Origin: Diospyros lotus
Lineage: Eukaryota > Streptophyta > Magnoliopsida > Ericales > Ebenaceae
Reading direction: 5' to 3'
NCBI RefSeq assembly: GCF_014633365.1
Contig: NC_068338.1
Span: forward strand, 17,060,616 to 17,124,615
DNA length: 64,000 bases
Shown here piece by piece: positions 23,765 through 35,088 of the stretch (within the stretch, counting starts at the first letter, position 1; each line of letters begins with the position of its first letter). The translations under genes were made by a program, and so were the position numbers. A model generated the notes under the pieces. The model was not told the DNA's origin, did not search any database, and saw only the letters and a program-made list of their open reading frames with translations.

Positions 23765-23908
23765 TCTTGTAGCAGAAGGACTAGTCATTTTGAAGTACTG
23801 CAATACAAATGAGCAAGTGGCCGACATTTTCACAAAATGACTCCCTCATGGAAATCATGTTTACTTTAGGTCTCAGCTTAGTGTTTGTAAGTTGGAATCA
23901 ATGGGGAT

Positions 23909-24241
23909 TGTTGAAAATTGATTCAACTGCTGTTGACCTAGTCTTTTATTAGTTGTAAACTTTCATATTTTTTCTATTTAGTTGGGATATGGTTCCTTAT
24001 TTTTCTATTTCTAGTTGAGCCAAAAGGCAACTTTGGTTGAGTCATAATAATCGGTTCTTCTGTTAGTCACGTATCTTTTGTAATGTCTATTTAAAGGCAT
24101 TTTGAATTGTTAAATAAGATGTAGAGCAAGATTTTTGCAAATTAATTTATTTGTGCTCACCAACTCTTTGATAAACTTCTACAAAAGCTATCATTTATTT
24201 TTTGGCTTTGTTTTCTCTTTACAACTTCACAAACTCTAACA
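23909..24241 (+). repeat. 3' LTR of copia element 3
   Basis: 333 bp, preceded by the short purine tract ATGGGGAT. It pairs with 18016-18347. Confidence 0.9.
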
Positions 24242-24880
24242 CAAATAGGGGTCATGAATTTCTACTAAATCATCGGGCTATAGAAAACAAAGGTCCATTG
24301 AAGGTAAAGATTGAATGGGGAACGAACCCTAACTCAATAAAGAAATCCTACAACAAAAGCTACTTTTCCCTGTCAAAAATACAAAGGAAAAAGCCACTTA
24401 TGCATAGAAACCTCAAAAGGGTGTTGTTTTGGCGTTTCTTACACCTTTTCAAGAAACATCAAAAAAGCATTTTTGGGTCATTTCCATAATTTGAGAAGCG
24501 TTTTGGGGTTGTCTTATTATATTGAAAACATGTTTTTGATTTATAAACGTGTTTTTGTTCTGCGATCATGTTAGAGACAAACAATTCTGTCTCTGCCATC
24601 TTGGGACTACATTAGAGATAAAAGCAACTTGTATTTATGTTTGCTTGAATGAATGATGGAATTTATCTTTATGTTTGATTGAATAATTTTTTTATAATGT
24701 TCTATATTAAAAATTATATTTACGAGAAGGCCTAATATTTTTTTTTATTTACTCATTTCCAATGCATTTCTATTTCCTTCTCTTTTGAAAATATCACTTC
24801 CACGTTTTTGTTTTATATTGTATTTGTTTTTCATTTCCGTTTTTGTGCAATTTAGGAAAGAGTGGAAAATATTTAATGTG
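24242..24880. other. Unassigned non-coding stretch
   Basis: I see nothing recognisable. The open frame at 24202-24489 begins inside the LTR and matches no family I know. Confidence 0.4.
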
Positions 24881-25500
24881 TCATGAACCAAGATCCACCA
24901 AACAAAAGTCCAAAACCTAAGAAAATAAAAACCCAAAGGGGCAAAAAGGTTGTCAAAATAAGGCTTAAAAGACCTAGAGGTTTATTGAAGACTTAGGAGT
25001 CTCCTGAAAAGGTTGTCGCAAAGGAAAGCAAAAGGAGGAACCAGGAGACTTCTTGGAGACCTTTCTCGAGGTATTCCCAATGAAGAAATGCAAACAATAT
25101 AATTTTGAAAATCTCTTAAAAAATCTCACAAATGATAAGGTTTATCTGCAAGAGTCCAAATCCTAATTGCTATCAAACTATCAAGAATATTTATCACAAA
25201 CCTCAAAACTCCTCTATAAATAGATGAGCTCATATTCAGAAAACGTATACTACTAATACTAATTCAAAAGTCTTAAAAATCCTTCAATATTTTTAAGAAT
25301 TTGACTTAAGTATCAGAGGGTTTGCATAGAAAATGTCTTATGTCTCTTAATCATTTTCTTTCTTACAAACTCCTGATAGCTTGAAAATGATTCCTCGACA
25401 TCTAAATATTATTATTGTATTCAGACAACAATAGTTTGAAAATTATAATCTCTTCATGGATTACATATATATACACAAGTGTAAGTTAAAATGATATAAT
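24880..25500 (+). repeat. LTR-like remnant
   Basis: The box TCCTCTATAAATAGATGAGC (25212-25231) is followed about 70 bases later by TTTGACTTAAGTATCAGAGG, a layout typical of the U3-R-U5 part of plant Gypsy-type LTRs. A similar pair occurs at 47285-47420. The limits are uncertain. Confidence 0.35.
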
Positions 25501-25616
25501 ACTTTAGGATTTTAGTATAAATTGATCAAGTTAAATTAAGTTTCAATCATAAGAGTCTCTCAAGCTCTGTGAGAATCCTGCGCAAAAAAAAAAAAAAAAA
25601 AAAAAAGGGTAGGAAG

Positions 25617-25760
25617 TCCCTCTCGCGGCCGAGGCGCGAGGACTCGGCCGGCGCGGCCTCAGCCCTCGCGCGGCCGAGGCGCGAGGGCTCGGCCAGCGCG
25701 GCCTCGGCCCGCCCGCGCGGGTAAGCCGCGCGGCCTGCTCCAAACGTGGCTGAGACCTCT
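25617..25760. repeat. GC-rich CpG-dense repeat block beside a poly-A run
   Basis: A run of about 23 A is followed by ~145 bases made of two near-copies of GGCCGAGGCGCGAGG(A/G)CTCGGCC. CpG is extremely frequent, while all surrounding DNA is AT-rich. Open frames here are low-complexity Ala/Arg/Pro and not credible as genes. Confidence 0.8.
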
Positions 25761-25779
25761 GGTCTCGGCCACACAAATG

Positions 25780-26096
25780 AGAAACCATATTAAAAAAAAA
25801 AGGAAGATGAGAGATCTCTTACCTTTTTGCTTCACCCCAAGTATGTTTTCACTCCAATAGTGTTTGTGAGGAGGGGACCATCCCCACCCCCCTTTTTATA
25901 GAATTCTTGGAGGGCCATGGGGAGTGGGGATGGGATGTTTAGTTGGGAAGCGAGCCAACAAAACCAATAATAGAGCTCTTTAATCTTATTCATTTATTTT
26001 TTTTGTAAAATCTCTTTTTTCAGGAAAACTGAGAAGACTACTCCTTCAGCTGCCCGAGCTCCTCTCCCTCGCAGCTCAAGGAGTTGGGGGGGCAAG
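25780..26096 (-). other. Possible LTR promoter remnant
   Basis: On the minus strand CTATAAAAAGGGGGGTGGGG looks like a TATA region of an LTR. The GC-rich block next to it is reminiscent of the GC-rich part of the 33039-35088 LTR. Weak evidence. Confidence 0.25.
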
Positions 26097-26460
26097 TGAT
26101 GAGGGAATATTTTACTAAGAGCAAAAATACTATACTACCCTTGGAGATCTCCAATGTGGTGCCGCCACGTGCCTGCCCCAATAAGTGCCACGTGTCACCT
26201 ATATCTTCATCATTCATCTCATATTTGATTTTGAACGAGGTTGACCCAGTCAACCGAGATTCTCTCCAACGTCCGGTTCAAGACTTATCTTATCTCTTCA
26301 ATGTGTGCTTTACCCCATCTTTAAATAGATATCGACTTCTACAGGTACGGATCATCTGACTCCTAGTTCATTTTCCATTTTGGGCATATTTCTTCTACTG
26401 ACTTGAGCGTCGAAGTTCTCCCGGGGGATTACAGCCCCGCCCCTGCAGGTACTCGGTTCG
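26097..26460 (+). repeat. Gypsy-type LTR remnant
   Basis: It starts TGATGAGGGAATATTTTAC, has TTTAAATAGATATCG as a TATA region, and then TGACTTGAGCGTCGAAG (26399-26415) and a CTGCAGGTAC end. This phrase order is typical of plant Gypsy-type LTRs. No partner LTR or coding region is seen, so it is a solo or broken LTR. The right end overlaps the neighbouring copia fragment. Confidence 0.45.
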
Positions 26461-27121
26461 AGACAGACCTCGGTGATCGGTCCAGTATCATCAGTTCACA
26501 TTCTAAAATTTTTCCTTTCTTCTTTGACGATGAACTCTTGGCAAGATAAGCTCCCTCCACCGTCTTTTTCCTTTCTTCATTTCTCATAATCTTTCTTTGC
26601 TCCTGAGCTTGCAAGACTCCGATTAATTCTGCCAATGTAATTTGGCTAATGTCCCTTGAATCTTCAAGGGAGGAGATTTTTGCCTCAAACCTCTCAGATA
26701 GGCTTATCAAGACTTTCTCTACGATCCTGCAGTCAGGTAGCTCTTCTCCCATAAGTCTAATTTTATTTACCACCATCATTAGTTTTTCAGAGAACTCTTG
26801 GATTATATCATTTTCATTCATTCTAAGAATCTCAAAATTTCTTTTGAGATTCAACACTTGTATTCTCTTCGTTCTAGCATTCCCTTGATATAGCTCTTTC
26901 AATACATCCCATGCTTCCTTAGCCGTTTCACAAGCCATGATTCTTGAGAAAATTGATTCAGAGACAGTAGCGTATAATTGAGATAAAGTCCTCGGAGCTT
27001 TAGCTTTTGCTTCTTCATGAGCTCTGATTTGATTGAGCGTAGGATTGTTGCCAAGTAGATGTATCTCCCTTTCACTTTCGATCCACTGCCATAAACTAAG
27101 ACCTCTCAAATGAGCTTTCAT
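26429..27121 (-). pseudogene. copia gag fragment (UBN2)
   Basis: A 230-codon open stretch: MKAHLRGLSLWQWIESE, NPTLNQIRAHEEAKAKAPRT, ACETAKEAWDVLKELYQGN, QVLNLKRNFEILRMNENDII and RIVEKVLISLSERFEAKISS. It is closely related to the gag of copia element 2. Just upstream a frameshift separates it from the N-terminal VFYEK / ENYQVWAVKM. The CCHC knuckle is lost, since the frame runs off into unrelated sequence after about 26490. Confidence 0.85.
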
Positions 27122-27252
27122 TTTGACAGCCCATACTTGATAATTTTCTCATAAAAAACTGGTGGTGAAAGAGATGATGTGTTGGTGGAAGCTATAGAAA
27201 TAAAGAAAGCGTTGATGGGTTCTCTCTCACAGGCCCCTTAAGATCATTGAAT

Positions 27253-27264
27253 GCTCTGATACCA
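27253..27264 (-). other. Primer binding site
   Basis: The minus strand reads TGGTATCAGAGC, the exact copia primer site, between the LTR and gag. Confidence 0.85.
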
Positions 27265-27268
27265 CTCT

Positions 27269-27541
27269 TGGAATTTTAGAGACATTGGTAGCTATGAAGT
27301 TAACGAACAAAAGCTATAGAAAGAAAAAAAACATGAATGTAAAGGCTGTAACCTCATTATTTTTATTCACATCACCATATCTTTAAATAGGCAATACATT
27401 TCAACTGAATAACAAGAAAATAGAATTTACTATTGGACTTAAATTTAAAAACAATGAAATTATCTCAACACACTAAATCAGTAAATAGAATTTTGACTCA
27501 ATCAACCCACTAAATCAGCAACTTTGAATCATTATTCAACA
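27269..27541 (-). repeat. LTR of copia element 4
   Basis: On the minus strand it begins TGTTGAATAATGATTC and ends AAAATTCCA. TATTTAAAGATATGG serves as a TATA region. About 273 bp. Confidence 0.65.
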
Positions 27542-29266
27542 ATCTTCTAATCTCATACAGCATGAGCGTAAAGCTTGTATTGTTTGGAACAGAGCTATAC
27601 CCCCTCAAATATTCTTGTTATTGCTCTCCTAAATATTTCCATCTCTTTTCTAGTGAATTTGAGCTCTTAATAAAGTTTATAGTGCATTGGTGTAACTTTA
27701 AATGTTTGTATCTATGTTTTCTAATATCATTTTACCCGAATTTTTTAATCAATGGGAGAGGTCTTTCAAAATGTGACGGGTACTCTTTAAAATTTGCTAA
27801 ACCTCAAGAATGGTCAATGTAATTGACTAAAAAACATACCACAAATTTGCTAAGTTCATAAGAAATCTCAGTTCTAATTCTTATGATTTTAAAAGAACGA
27901 TAGAGATTAGACGCTTTACAAAAATAGGTCACACTCAATTTTCTTTTATTGAATTGGAATAAACTGTTCCATTACTTTCTTTTGTACGTTAATCCGTGTT
28001 CTGTTTCTGCTATTTTATTAGTTAATTTCTTACCATGTCTACTGTTAATATCGCGTTGAACCTTCAGGGGCATAACCTGATTGCGGTCACTATGTCAAAT
28101 TTGAATATATAAATGCAGTCACCACCTAAACAGTCCAAATTTTATAAATCAAGTCCACAAGGCTAAGAGAAACTTGTAAGCATTGAAATAGGGGTTAACC
28201 AAAAAGGTCATTGTGCGTTACAATTGTGATTTCTATATAGCTGGTTTGAGTAGATAATACATCTTCTTATGATCAATTGATCTGGACTCTGACAAAACAG
28301 GATTTGCAAGGGCAGAGCCTATTGTCCTGCAACCGAAAAGCAACTCTAACCAAACAAACCCTGTTGTCCTCCTCCACTATTCACCTTGCTTGGCATCCTT
28401 AGTTTTCCATGAAGGAGAGGTGCACGAAGAGGCTGGAGATGATGATTGATGAAGACATCCCATGCACTGTATCCAAATTTAGAGTGGTTATATTAGATGT
28501 TATGGTATCATGGTTGCATATGTAGAATGTTTTTGATGGAGGAGGAGTTGTAGATTCCAAATAGGGGCTGGATGCAGCAGCCTCCTCTGGGTTTGTCTAC
28601 AGTGCTCCACACTCTCAAAACCCTATTAAGGACAATATGCAATGCCACTCATTGCTCATTCGTAACACTTCTATTAAGGATTTCTTTGACTAAACAGCCA
28701 CTTAATAGCATTACCATACCAAAACAGAGAAGTTCTCCAATAATCAAATTCGCCGGTCTAGTCTACTTCCTTGGTGGTGAAGAAGTCTAGTTTATTTTTG
28801 TAGAAGGCCACCTAACATTATACACGCAAAAAGATATAACTAAACCATAATGCCATGCCAGTATAATGAGGTAGTGTCATATCTGGTTGGTTGCACTCAA
28901 TATTTTCTCACTTGCTTGGCCGACCAGCTTCTTTGTCGTAAATTCGGTTGCAGATATACACAAAATCGTCTATGCTGCCGCCGCCGCAAGCTCTGTCGTT
29001 GCAGCCACTGGCACCGCCAGCACCTTCTTGGGGAGGCTTGATTCTGGATTGGCAAGCTTTCGCCATGTCCACTTCCACTTTGCTGATGATACCTGCAGGG
29101 AAGAGAATGCTTTCTTGGAGCATGGATTGGCAAGACATTCACAAGCCTAGCTTAAACTTTTAACTGTCCTGTTTGAACATTTTCTCCATGTTCTGATGAT
29201 CAATATCCCAACAAAGTTTCTATCTACAAATCATTCTCCTATTTAGAGGTCAAAAGAGCACTGATG
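27542..29266. other. Unassigned stretch
   Basis: No recognised gene. Overlapping open frames on both strands at 28890-29160 (GCCGCCGCCGC-type codons) match no family I recognise. Part of this interval may be further debris of the duplicated UBC37 fragment that follows. Confidence 0.35.
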
Positions 29267-29400
29267 CCTGAATTTGGAATTTTTGACTTCCAACTTCTGG
29301 CTTCCCTATTCCCTGGAAGTGTATCTGCACAAGCAACAATCTAGACCTTAAAGACCTGCTACTTTTTGTTTCACTATCCTCACTGTCCGAAACAATCATG
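29267..29400 (-). pseudogene. Copied fragment of the UBC37 gene 3' end
   Basis: This ~135-bp stretch aligns with 39327-39460, the last coding part and stop region of the UBC37-like gene. Shared phrases include CACTATCCTCACTGTCC, CAATCTAGACCTTAAA and TTCCCTGGAA. On the minus strand the acidic SEDSE stretch and RSRL can be read, but frames are broken. It is a short duplicated gene piece about 10 kb from its source. Confidence 0.75.
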
Positions 29401-30781
29401 GCACCCAACTTCACATCTTTTCTCCAACAATTTTAGTTTTTACGCAATTGGTTACACTAATTTGATAGTTTAGAACATTGAGAGTATTATACAACTAAGA
29501 ATATCTTTGAGCTATTGTGAGATGCGAGCCCCGTACCACAAAGGCTACAAGAATTGCATTTATATTTTGTTTATCAATGAGGTATAGAAAATGGAGCTTA
29601 AATGGTGTATTTGATAAATTATTATCAACAGTGGATTTGTATGTGGATTGTTGATTTTCCATAACCTGATAAACTGCCACATACCTCACATATCCTTGAG
29701 TTTATTTACCTGAACATAGACTTAATTGTGAGTCTTAGAAACTCCCTAGCCTTTTTCCTACATTGGGGGAGAGATAGCTTGCTCTGGGGAAATTAATAAC
29801 TTTTCTCCGCTCCAAGTATTCAAATTTGAATTGCTTCCTTTGGGGAAGGTGTGCGTAGAGTTCGAAGGGCTGCCAAAACTCAAAGACTTTACCCTAGTTC
29901 ACTACAATCCAAGAACAAGGGTTTCAGGTAAAATCAGATATTCACTCAACCATAACTAGTGGTGGAGGATGTCAGTAAAATTATATCCTGTTTCATTGGC
30001 GTACTCCTTTTTTCCCCTCTTTTGTTTTGTGGTCATGTTTATTTTTTGAAGTTTTATTGGTTTGTTGTTTTGGCTTGTTTACACATTGTTTTTAACTATG
30101 TTGGTTTCTGGATGTGCCAAGAGAAACACATCACTTGATTCCAGAGTATTAGGCTTGAAGTAGGATATGCCTCACTTGTGCTGGAGCTTTGCTTAATTCC
30201 AGCCATTGTAAAGCAGCCCTTTACACATCTATTTGTGGCAAAATCAACTGTATGCCTTTTCAAATGTTTGTAATGCACTTCTCTGCTTGTATCTATTATG
30301 AAATAAAGGATTTATCATTTGATTTATATATTGAAAAAAAGTCTATAAATGTCGTTTTATTCAAGGTATTTACATTTTTAAAATTTATTACACCACCAAG
30401 AACGTCCTATAATTTTATATAGTGATTTATTATAATGTAATAATTCATGTATTTTTCTTTATCAAGAATAACAATATTAACCAGTTATCAAAACTTAAAT
30501 ATTAAAAAAATTTGTTAATAGAATTGATAAATCACAACTAGGATATTATTCGTATTAATGAATTAAAACATTGGTTTAATCAGCAGTAGTTAAATATTAA
30601 TATATATTAAAAAAATTGTGACGAAAATGTATTTATTTGTCTTAATAGTAAGTGTAAAATAAGTGAAACAATTTTTTCTTAAAAAAATTGAAAACAAGGG
30701 TGTGTAATTTAGTCCAATCCGTTGAACCAAACTGAATTAATCCCTTTCATTTGGTCAAATGTTATGTGATTTTGGTTTAAG
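29401..30781. other. Unassigned AT-rich stretch
   Basis: No coding signal I can support. Only short open frames without recognisable motifs are present. Confidence 0.4.
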
Positions 30782-31312
30782 TTTTTTTTTTTTTATCAAA
30801 TGGTAAATATATATAAATGATCAAAGTACTGTACAAATACACTGGACAGGCGCAACAAAGACATGAAACATCTAAAGACCCATAGCTAGGGACTCAAAAT
30901 GGGATAAAACACATGGATACAAAGAAAAGATAACTCGCTATACATTTATTTTGACCCTGAAAATAATAGACTCCACAGATGGAGCTTCACTTTAAAAAAT
31001 ATGAGGGTTCCTTGCTGTCCACAAGTGGTAAACAGCATAAGCGAAAGCGATTCTCTTGGCCTTGTTAAGCCATGAAGACTCACGAGCCTCCTTTTTAATG
31101 CATTTATACCCACTAGCCAGCGAAGTCATCGATCTTAGAATGCCAAAGCAGCCCCTAATACAATCCCAAGTCTCTGCACTAACTGGACAATGAAAGAACA
31201 GATGCTGGGATGACTCCTCAAACAAACCACAAAGGCCACATCTTCTATCCATGCCCAAGAAGTGCAGTCTGTCCCTAGTAAGAAGCTTGCCTTTAACACC
31301 CAGCCACAAAAT
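30782..31312 (-). mobile_element. 5'-truncated L1-type LINE end
   Basis: On the minus strand a 105-codon frame (31309-30992) reads WLGVKGKLLTRDRL, CGLCGLFEESSQHLFFHCP and AKRIAFAYAVYHLWTARN. This is the zinc-binding domain found at the C-terminus of plant LINE reverse transcriptases. About 200 bases of 3' UTR follow, and it ends in a poly-A tail (seen as a T run at 30782-30794). The flanks TGATTTTGGTTTAAG and TGATTGGTCAAAG could be a decayed target duplication. Confidence 0.78.
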
Positions 31313-31858
31313 GATTGGTCAAAGTTTCATTTTACATAGGTTTAAATTTAGTTTTACAGAGACCCATACCACTTAAATTTAGCATTTAACATTTACTAAA
31401 AACAATACTATTTCAACAAGTTTGTTGATAATGTTAAACTCCAAATTAACGGAAGGGGTTAATTGAAACACACACACAGAGAGCCCCAAATGTTAAATTT
31501 AAATCACAGAGAATATCAATAAAAAATGACACAAACTGTAAGAAATTTGAGTAGAATTTACTTGGCTTTTTTGAATGCATAAATCAAAAGGTAAACATTT
31601 TATTTAAAAAGAGACATGAGAAGAAGAGAATAAAACAGGTTGTATAGACATATGAAAAGGCAGAGTTGATTTTATCAGTCATAGATAGATATACAACCTG
31701 GTTGGAGAAGAGTGCCTAAACTGATCAGAAGCTAATATCCATCTGGCTATGAGTTTGATCAACAGATAGATCATAACAGCAATCTTAGAAGTAGCAACGG
31801 ACAAGTTTGTTGTCAGAAGTGATTTTATCCAGCTGCTGCAGATGCAACCCTCTATCCA
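31313..31858. other. Unassigned stretch
   Basis: AT-rich. Possibly the 3' UTR of the putative exon to its right (minus strand). No motifs seen. Confidence 0.3.
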
Positions 31859-32045
31859 TCACTTGTTAATTGAAGCCACACATCTAGAAGAAACACTGTA
31901 ACCAGAACCCCAAATTACTGAGTAGGTGATGTACCCTCTCGCAAGCAACAAAGCACCTGTAATTGTCGCTACAACAATCAGAGGAGAATAGATTGATGAG
32001 CAAACCGTTGGATGAAAACAATAAGCGGTCCCTGTGCTTCCACCT
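31859..32045 (-). CDS. Possible last exon of an unknown membrane protein
   Basis: On the minus strand a good splice acceptor (TTGTCTGACAG before 32045) is followed by about 60 codons: GGSTGTAYCFHPTVCSS, a hydrophobic stretch PLIVVATITGALLLARGYI that could span a membrane, then SVSSRCVASINK and a stop. I do not recognise the family and see no further exon upstream. It may be a gene relic or a chance frame. Confidence 0.25.
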
Positions 32046-32358
32046 GTCAGACAACACAAATTCAATAAAAACACAACAGAGTCAGTACATGTGAAGTTCC
32101 CTGTCCAAGAATCTAAATGTAGATGTCACGTATTGAAATGAAATTTATCTGCTGGTGCTCAATAGGGTGTTTCTAATTTCTAAACCACATCACTCTATAC
32201 AAAATTGATTACAAATCCCAAAATTGGTTTTCTTCCAATATGAAGTCGTGGATCATCTCTCAACACATCTAGAAGCCAGTTTAATTAAGAAGCATGGAAC
32301 AAATACAAACAACAAGCTAATACGCTTCAAGAAAAAAAGATGGCATATGCCATTGGCA

Positions 32359-32515
32359 GCTGTTCCTATGCAAGGCATCGATTCACTTGCAATGTTGCCT
32401 TTATGGAAAAATTCAGGTGGGCTGTTCCTACGCAAGGCATCGATTCACTTGCAATGTTGCCTTTATGGAAAAATTCAGGTGGGCTGTTCCTACGCAAGGC
32501 ATCGATTCACTTGCA
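32359..32515. repeat. 62-bp minisatellite, ~2.5 copies
   Basis: GCTGTTCCTACGCAAGGCAT...TTCAGGTGG begins at 32359, 32421 and 32483, with one base change in the first copy. Both ends are framed by CATATGCCATTGGCAGCTGT (32344 and 32514). It lies just upstream of the NLR pseudogene. Confidence 0.92.
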
Positions 32516-33038
32516 TATGCCATTGGCAGCTGTCAACGTTGCTAAAGTGAAGATTGAGTTGATAAAAATGAAGTCTTGGGTCTTCTGGGCTTTGTTAAAA
32601 ATTCTGGGAACTTGCTGGTGGCTTCTTGGAAGTTGTTCTCCCTATTTCCGATACTACACTTTCTTTCTTCTTCAGGCCGATTGAAGGTTGTTGCTGCCGG
32701 GAAATCTAACATGGAAGGCATGCTTATTTCAGTTGTCCAAAAACTTGCTGTTATAGCAGGTAATCTAATAGCAAAAGAAGGCTCACGTTTGTCTGAGTTG
32801 AAAGAAAACATTGGATCGGAGATGAGATGAGTTGTTTTCAATCTTTCTTGGAAGATGCTGATGCAGTAGAGTCAGAAAGCAGAGGATTGGCTGACTTCAT
32901 CAGGAGCATTTGGGATGTTGCTTATGATTTGCAGGATATCATGGAAACGTACTTCCCTAAGCTATCACCACTTAGAAGGAATGACTGGAAGGGGTGTCTT
33001 GGTTGGTTTTTGAAAGCCAAAACTGTTTGTGACTTTGT

Positions 33039-35088
33039 TGTAGGCGCCCCTAACCAGGGACCCACAACAAGATGACATAAATGCCAAAACCTATTAAAAC
33101 ATTACACATCCTTCTTGACATTGACAACGGAAGCCACACTCATACATTCTTACTCATAAACTAACACAAAAGTGTTCACATGCTCGCATAAACAAGAACA
33201 ACTTAATATTACACACCACATCAGGGTCCATAATCCCATCATATCCCCTCGGGGTACAATCTAAAACATAAACAAGCATAATTTAATATTACACAACACA
33301 AACACCCCCAGGGACCTTTGATTGAGACGGCTTTGTACACACTGCTACCCCAAGGATCCTGACTCATTTGGCTCGCTCTCTACTTTAACCTTACCCTTAC
33401 TTGGAATGATGCAAGCAAACATGAGCCACAAGGCCCAGCAAGTATAACTAGAAGAAAGCGAGCATAAGAGTTATGAGTATCAAGAAGCAAAAGAGACATG
33501 AATGCCATTTAGGGTACTTTCACATGATAAAATGATGATACATGCATCCATGCTCATATGCAATACTTTTTAGAACTATAAACATGGGACCGAAGTCCGA
33601 AACCTTGGGATCGAAGTCCATAACATAAACTTAGGACCGAAGTCCAACTTTGAGCTCAACATTTTCTCTGTGGATATATCCTGCGGACTTGGCCGCTGCG
33701 CGCATCATGAGGCCTTTACACATTCATTTAAAAACCATTTTCATGCACATGCTTCATGCATCCTCATAGCATGCATATTTATAATAGCTTCTCATACATA
33801 ATTGGCATGCAATTAATGAAACAATATGCACAATGGGACAACATTCATGCAAGACAACATCAAACTCTTGCATGTCCACAATAAAGCATCATTCCCAAGA
33901 AAAGATAGGGTGATACAAACCCTATTTGAGATTCAATAGGTATAAATGTAAATCATAGAATAACATGCATATTCATAATAGCTTCTCATATATAACTGAC
34001 ATGAAATTAATGAAGCAAGATACAAAATGGGACAACATTTATGCAAGACAACATCAAACCCTTGCATGTCCACAATAAAGCATCATTCCCAAAGAAAGAT
34101 AGGGTGATACAAACCCTATTTGAGATTCAATAGGTATAAATGTAAATCATTGAATAATTTACTGGAAAAGGGAAAATAACTTGTAAAATAGGAAAATATC
34201 ATGGAATTTAGAAATTAAGTGGTAGGATCTTGCAATGACAAGAGTTAGAAAATAGAACTTGCAATTTAAAACATAACTTGAGAAAAGAGGAACTGACTTG
34301 TAAAATAGGAGAAGAACTTGCAATTTAAAAGATCAGGGACTAAGAGCTTGCATTTTAATAAGAAAACTGAGATCTTGCCTCGTAGATGGAACAAAGAGGA
34401 AGAAGAACTTGCCTTCATAGAACTTAAAAACATGCACTAGAGAAGAGTGATGAACTGAACTTGCATATTAATAAAAACTGAGACCTTGCTTCTTAATTGA
34501 CAAGAGGAAGAAGAACTTGCAAAAACTAGGAAAAGAACTTGTCTTAAATATCTTCTTAATTCTTGCCGCATACCGGGGTTGCTATGCCACAGCCCAACCT
34601 TACACACAGAATTTCCCTTAATTCTCCAAAATTTTTCCATAATTTCTCCCCAAAACTACCCCCCTAAAATCCTCCATTTCACTCAATGAAATGGCCTATT
34701 TATAAGCCAAGGGGAAGGGAAGGCCGTGGGAGAAAATTCCCCCCCCCCCCCCTTTTTTTTTTTTGAGGAAAATCAGTGCTGGACACGTGGGCACCCTCGG
34801 CCGCGTGCGCGCCTGGCCTAGCTGCTCTAAATTTCACCTTTTTTTTTTTTTTTCAAATCACCATAAAATACTTATTTTCTTTAAAATTTTCCCAAATCCA
34901 ATAATATCCTCAAATAATTATTTTTAATCCTAAAAACATATCAAACTTAATATTAATCTCCATAAAACCTCACATAACTTGATAAATTACCTTAAAACCC
35001 ATAAATTAATTATTTTACTTAAATCATCAAATCACTTCAAATGCCGAAATTAAAAATTGCCAATTATCTCAAATTTCGAGATGTTACA
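33039..35088 (-). mobile_element. 2.05 kb solo LTR, TSD TTTGT, inside the NLR
   Basis: TG...CA ends are flanked by TTTGT on both sides (33034-33038 and 35089-35093). Removing it would rejoin the NLR frame between CDFV and VEIEEIKRRA. On the minus strand it begins TGTAACATCTCGAAATTTG, like many plant Gypsy LTRs, and has a promoter-like CTTATAAATAGGCC near 34700. No gag or pol is present, so it is a solo LTR left by recombination. Confidence 0.88.
33770..34157. repeat. 194-bp tandem repeat inside the solo LTR
   Basis: 33770-33963 and 33964-34157 both run CATGCATATT...CATAATAGCTTCTCATA... through GATTCAATAGGTATAAATG, with about ten differences. Confidence 0.88.

Larger units (their letters stand above)
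19380..23900 (+). pseudogene. copia pol remnant, split by MITE and solo LTR
   Basis: After the protease remnant (LLQNLLSVGQLI) come the pre-integrase domain (NLNVKRLKLLSQKNMVFGLP, CERCIYGKQSRKP), integrase (LVHVDLCGLM; TPKQNGVV), its C-terminal part (SVKCIFVGY), then RT (KWVFKTKYNSNGEIKKHKA, GYSQ, YQFDVKSTFLN, GLKQAP, CLYVDDIIYMSS, LHYFLGREVKQ) and RNase H (LSSLEVECIVVTSSACQAIWL, IYCDNKSAIAMTKNPAFHSK). The last residues (VAEGLVILKYCNTNEQVADI) lie beyond the solo LTR at 23765-23850. The catalytic YVDD survives, but at least ten stops or shifts break the frame. Confidence 0.88.
18016..24241 (+). mobile_element. Decayed Ty1/copia element 3 with two later insertions
   Basis: LTRs at 18016-18347 and 23909-24241 begin TGTTGAAAA and end CAAACTCTAACA. 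They look about 90 percent identical, so this is an older insertion. The interior runs gag, protease, integrase, RT and RNase H with many stops, and is interrupted by a hAT MITE (19487-19759) and a solo LTR (22379-23764). The 5-bp flanks TAAAC and CAAAT do not match. Confidence 0.92.
26429..27541 (-). mobile_element. Truncated copia element 4: LTR, primer site and gag only
   Basis: On the minus strand: LTR (27541-27269), primer site (27264-27253), then gag to 26429, where homology stops at the Gypsy-like LTR remnant. Pol and the other LTR are missing. Confidence 0.8.

Noticed and set aside
25543..25788. Arg/Ala/Pro-rich minus frames over the GC island
   Set aside because: Low-complexity translation of the GC repeat. 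A poly-Phe end comes from the A run.
28890..29163. Overlapping 60-90 codon frames on both strands
   Set aside because: All come from a short GC-rich stretch. No motif, splice signal or homologue that I recognise.
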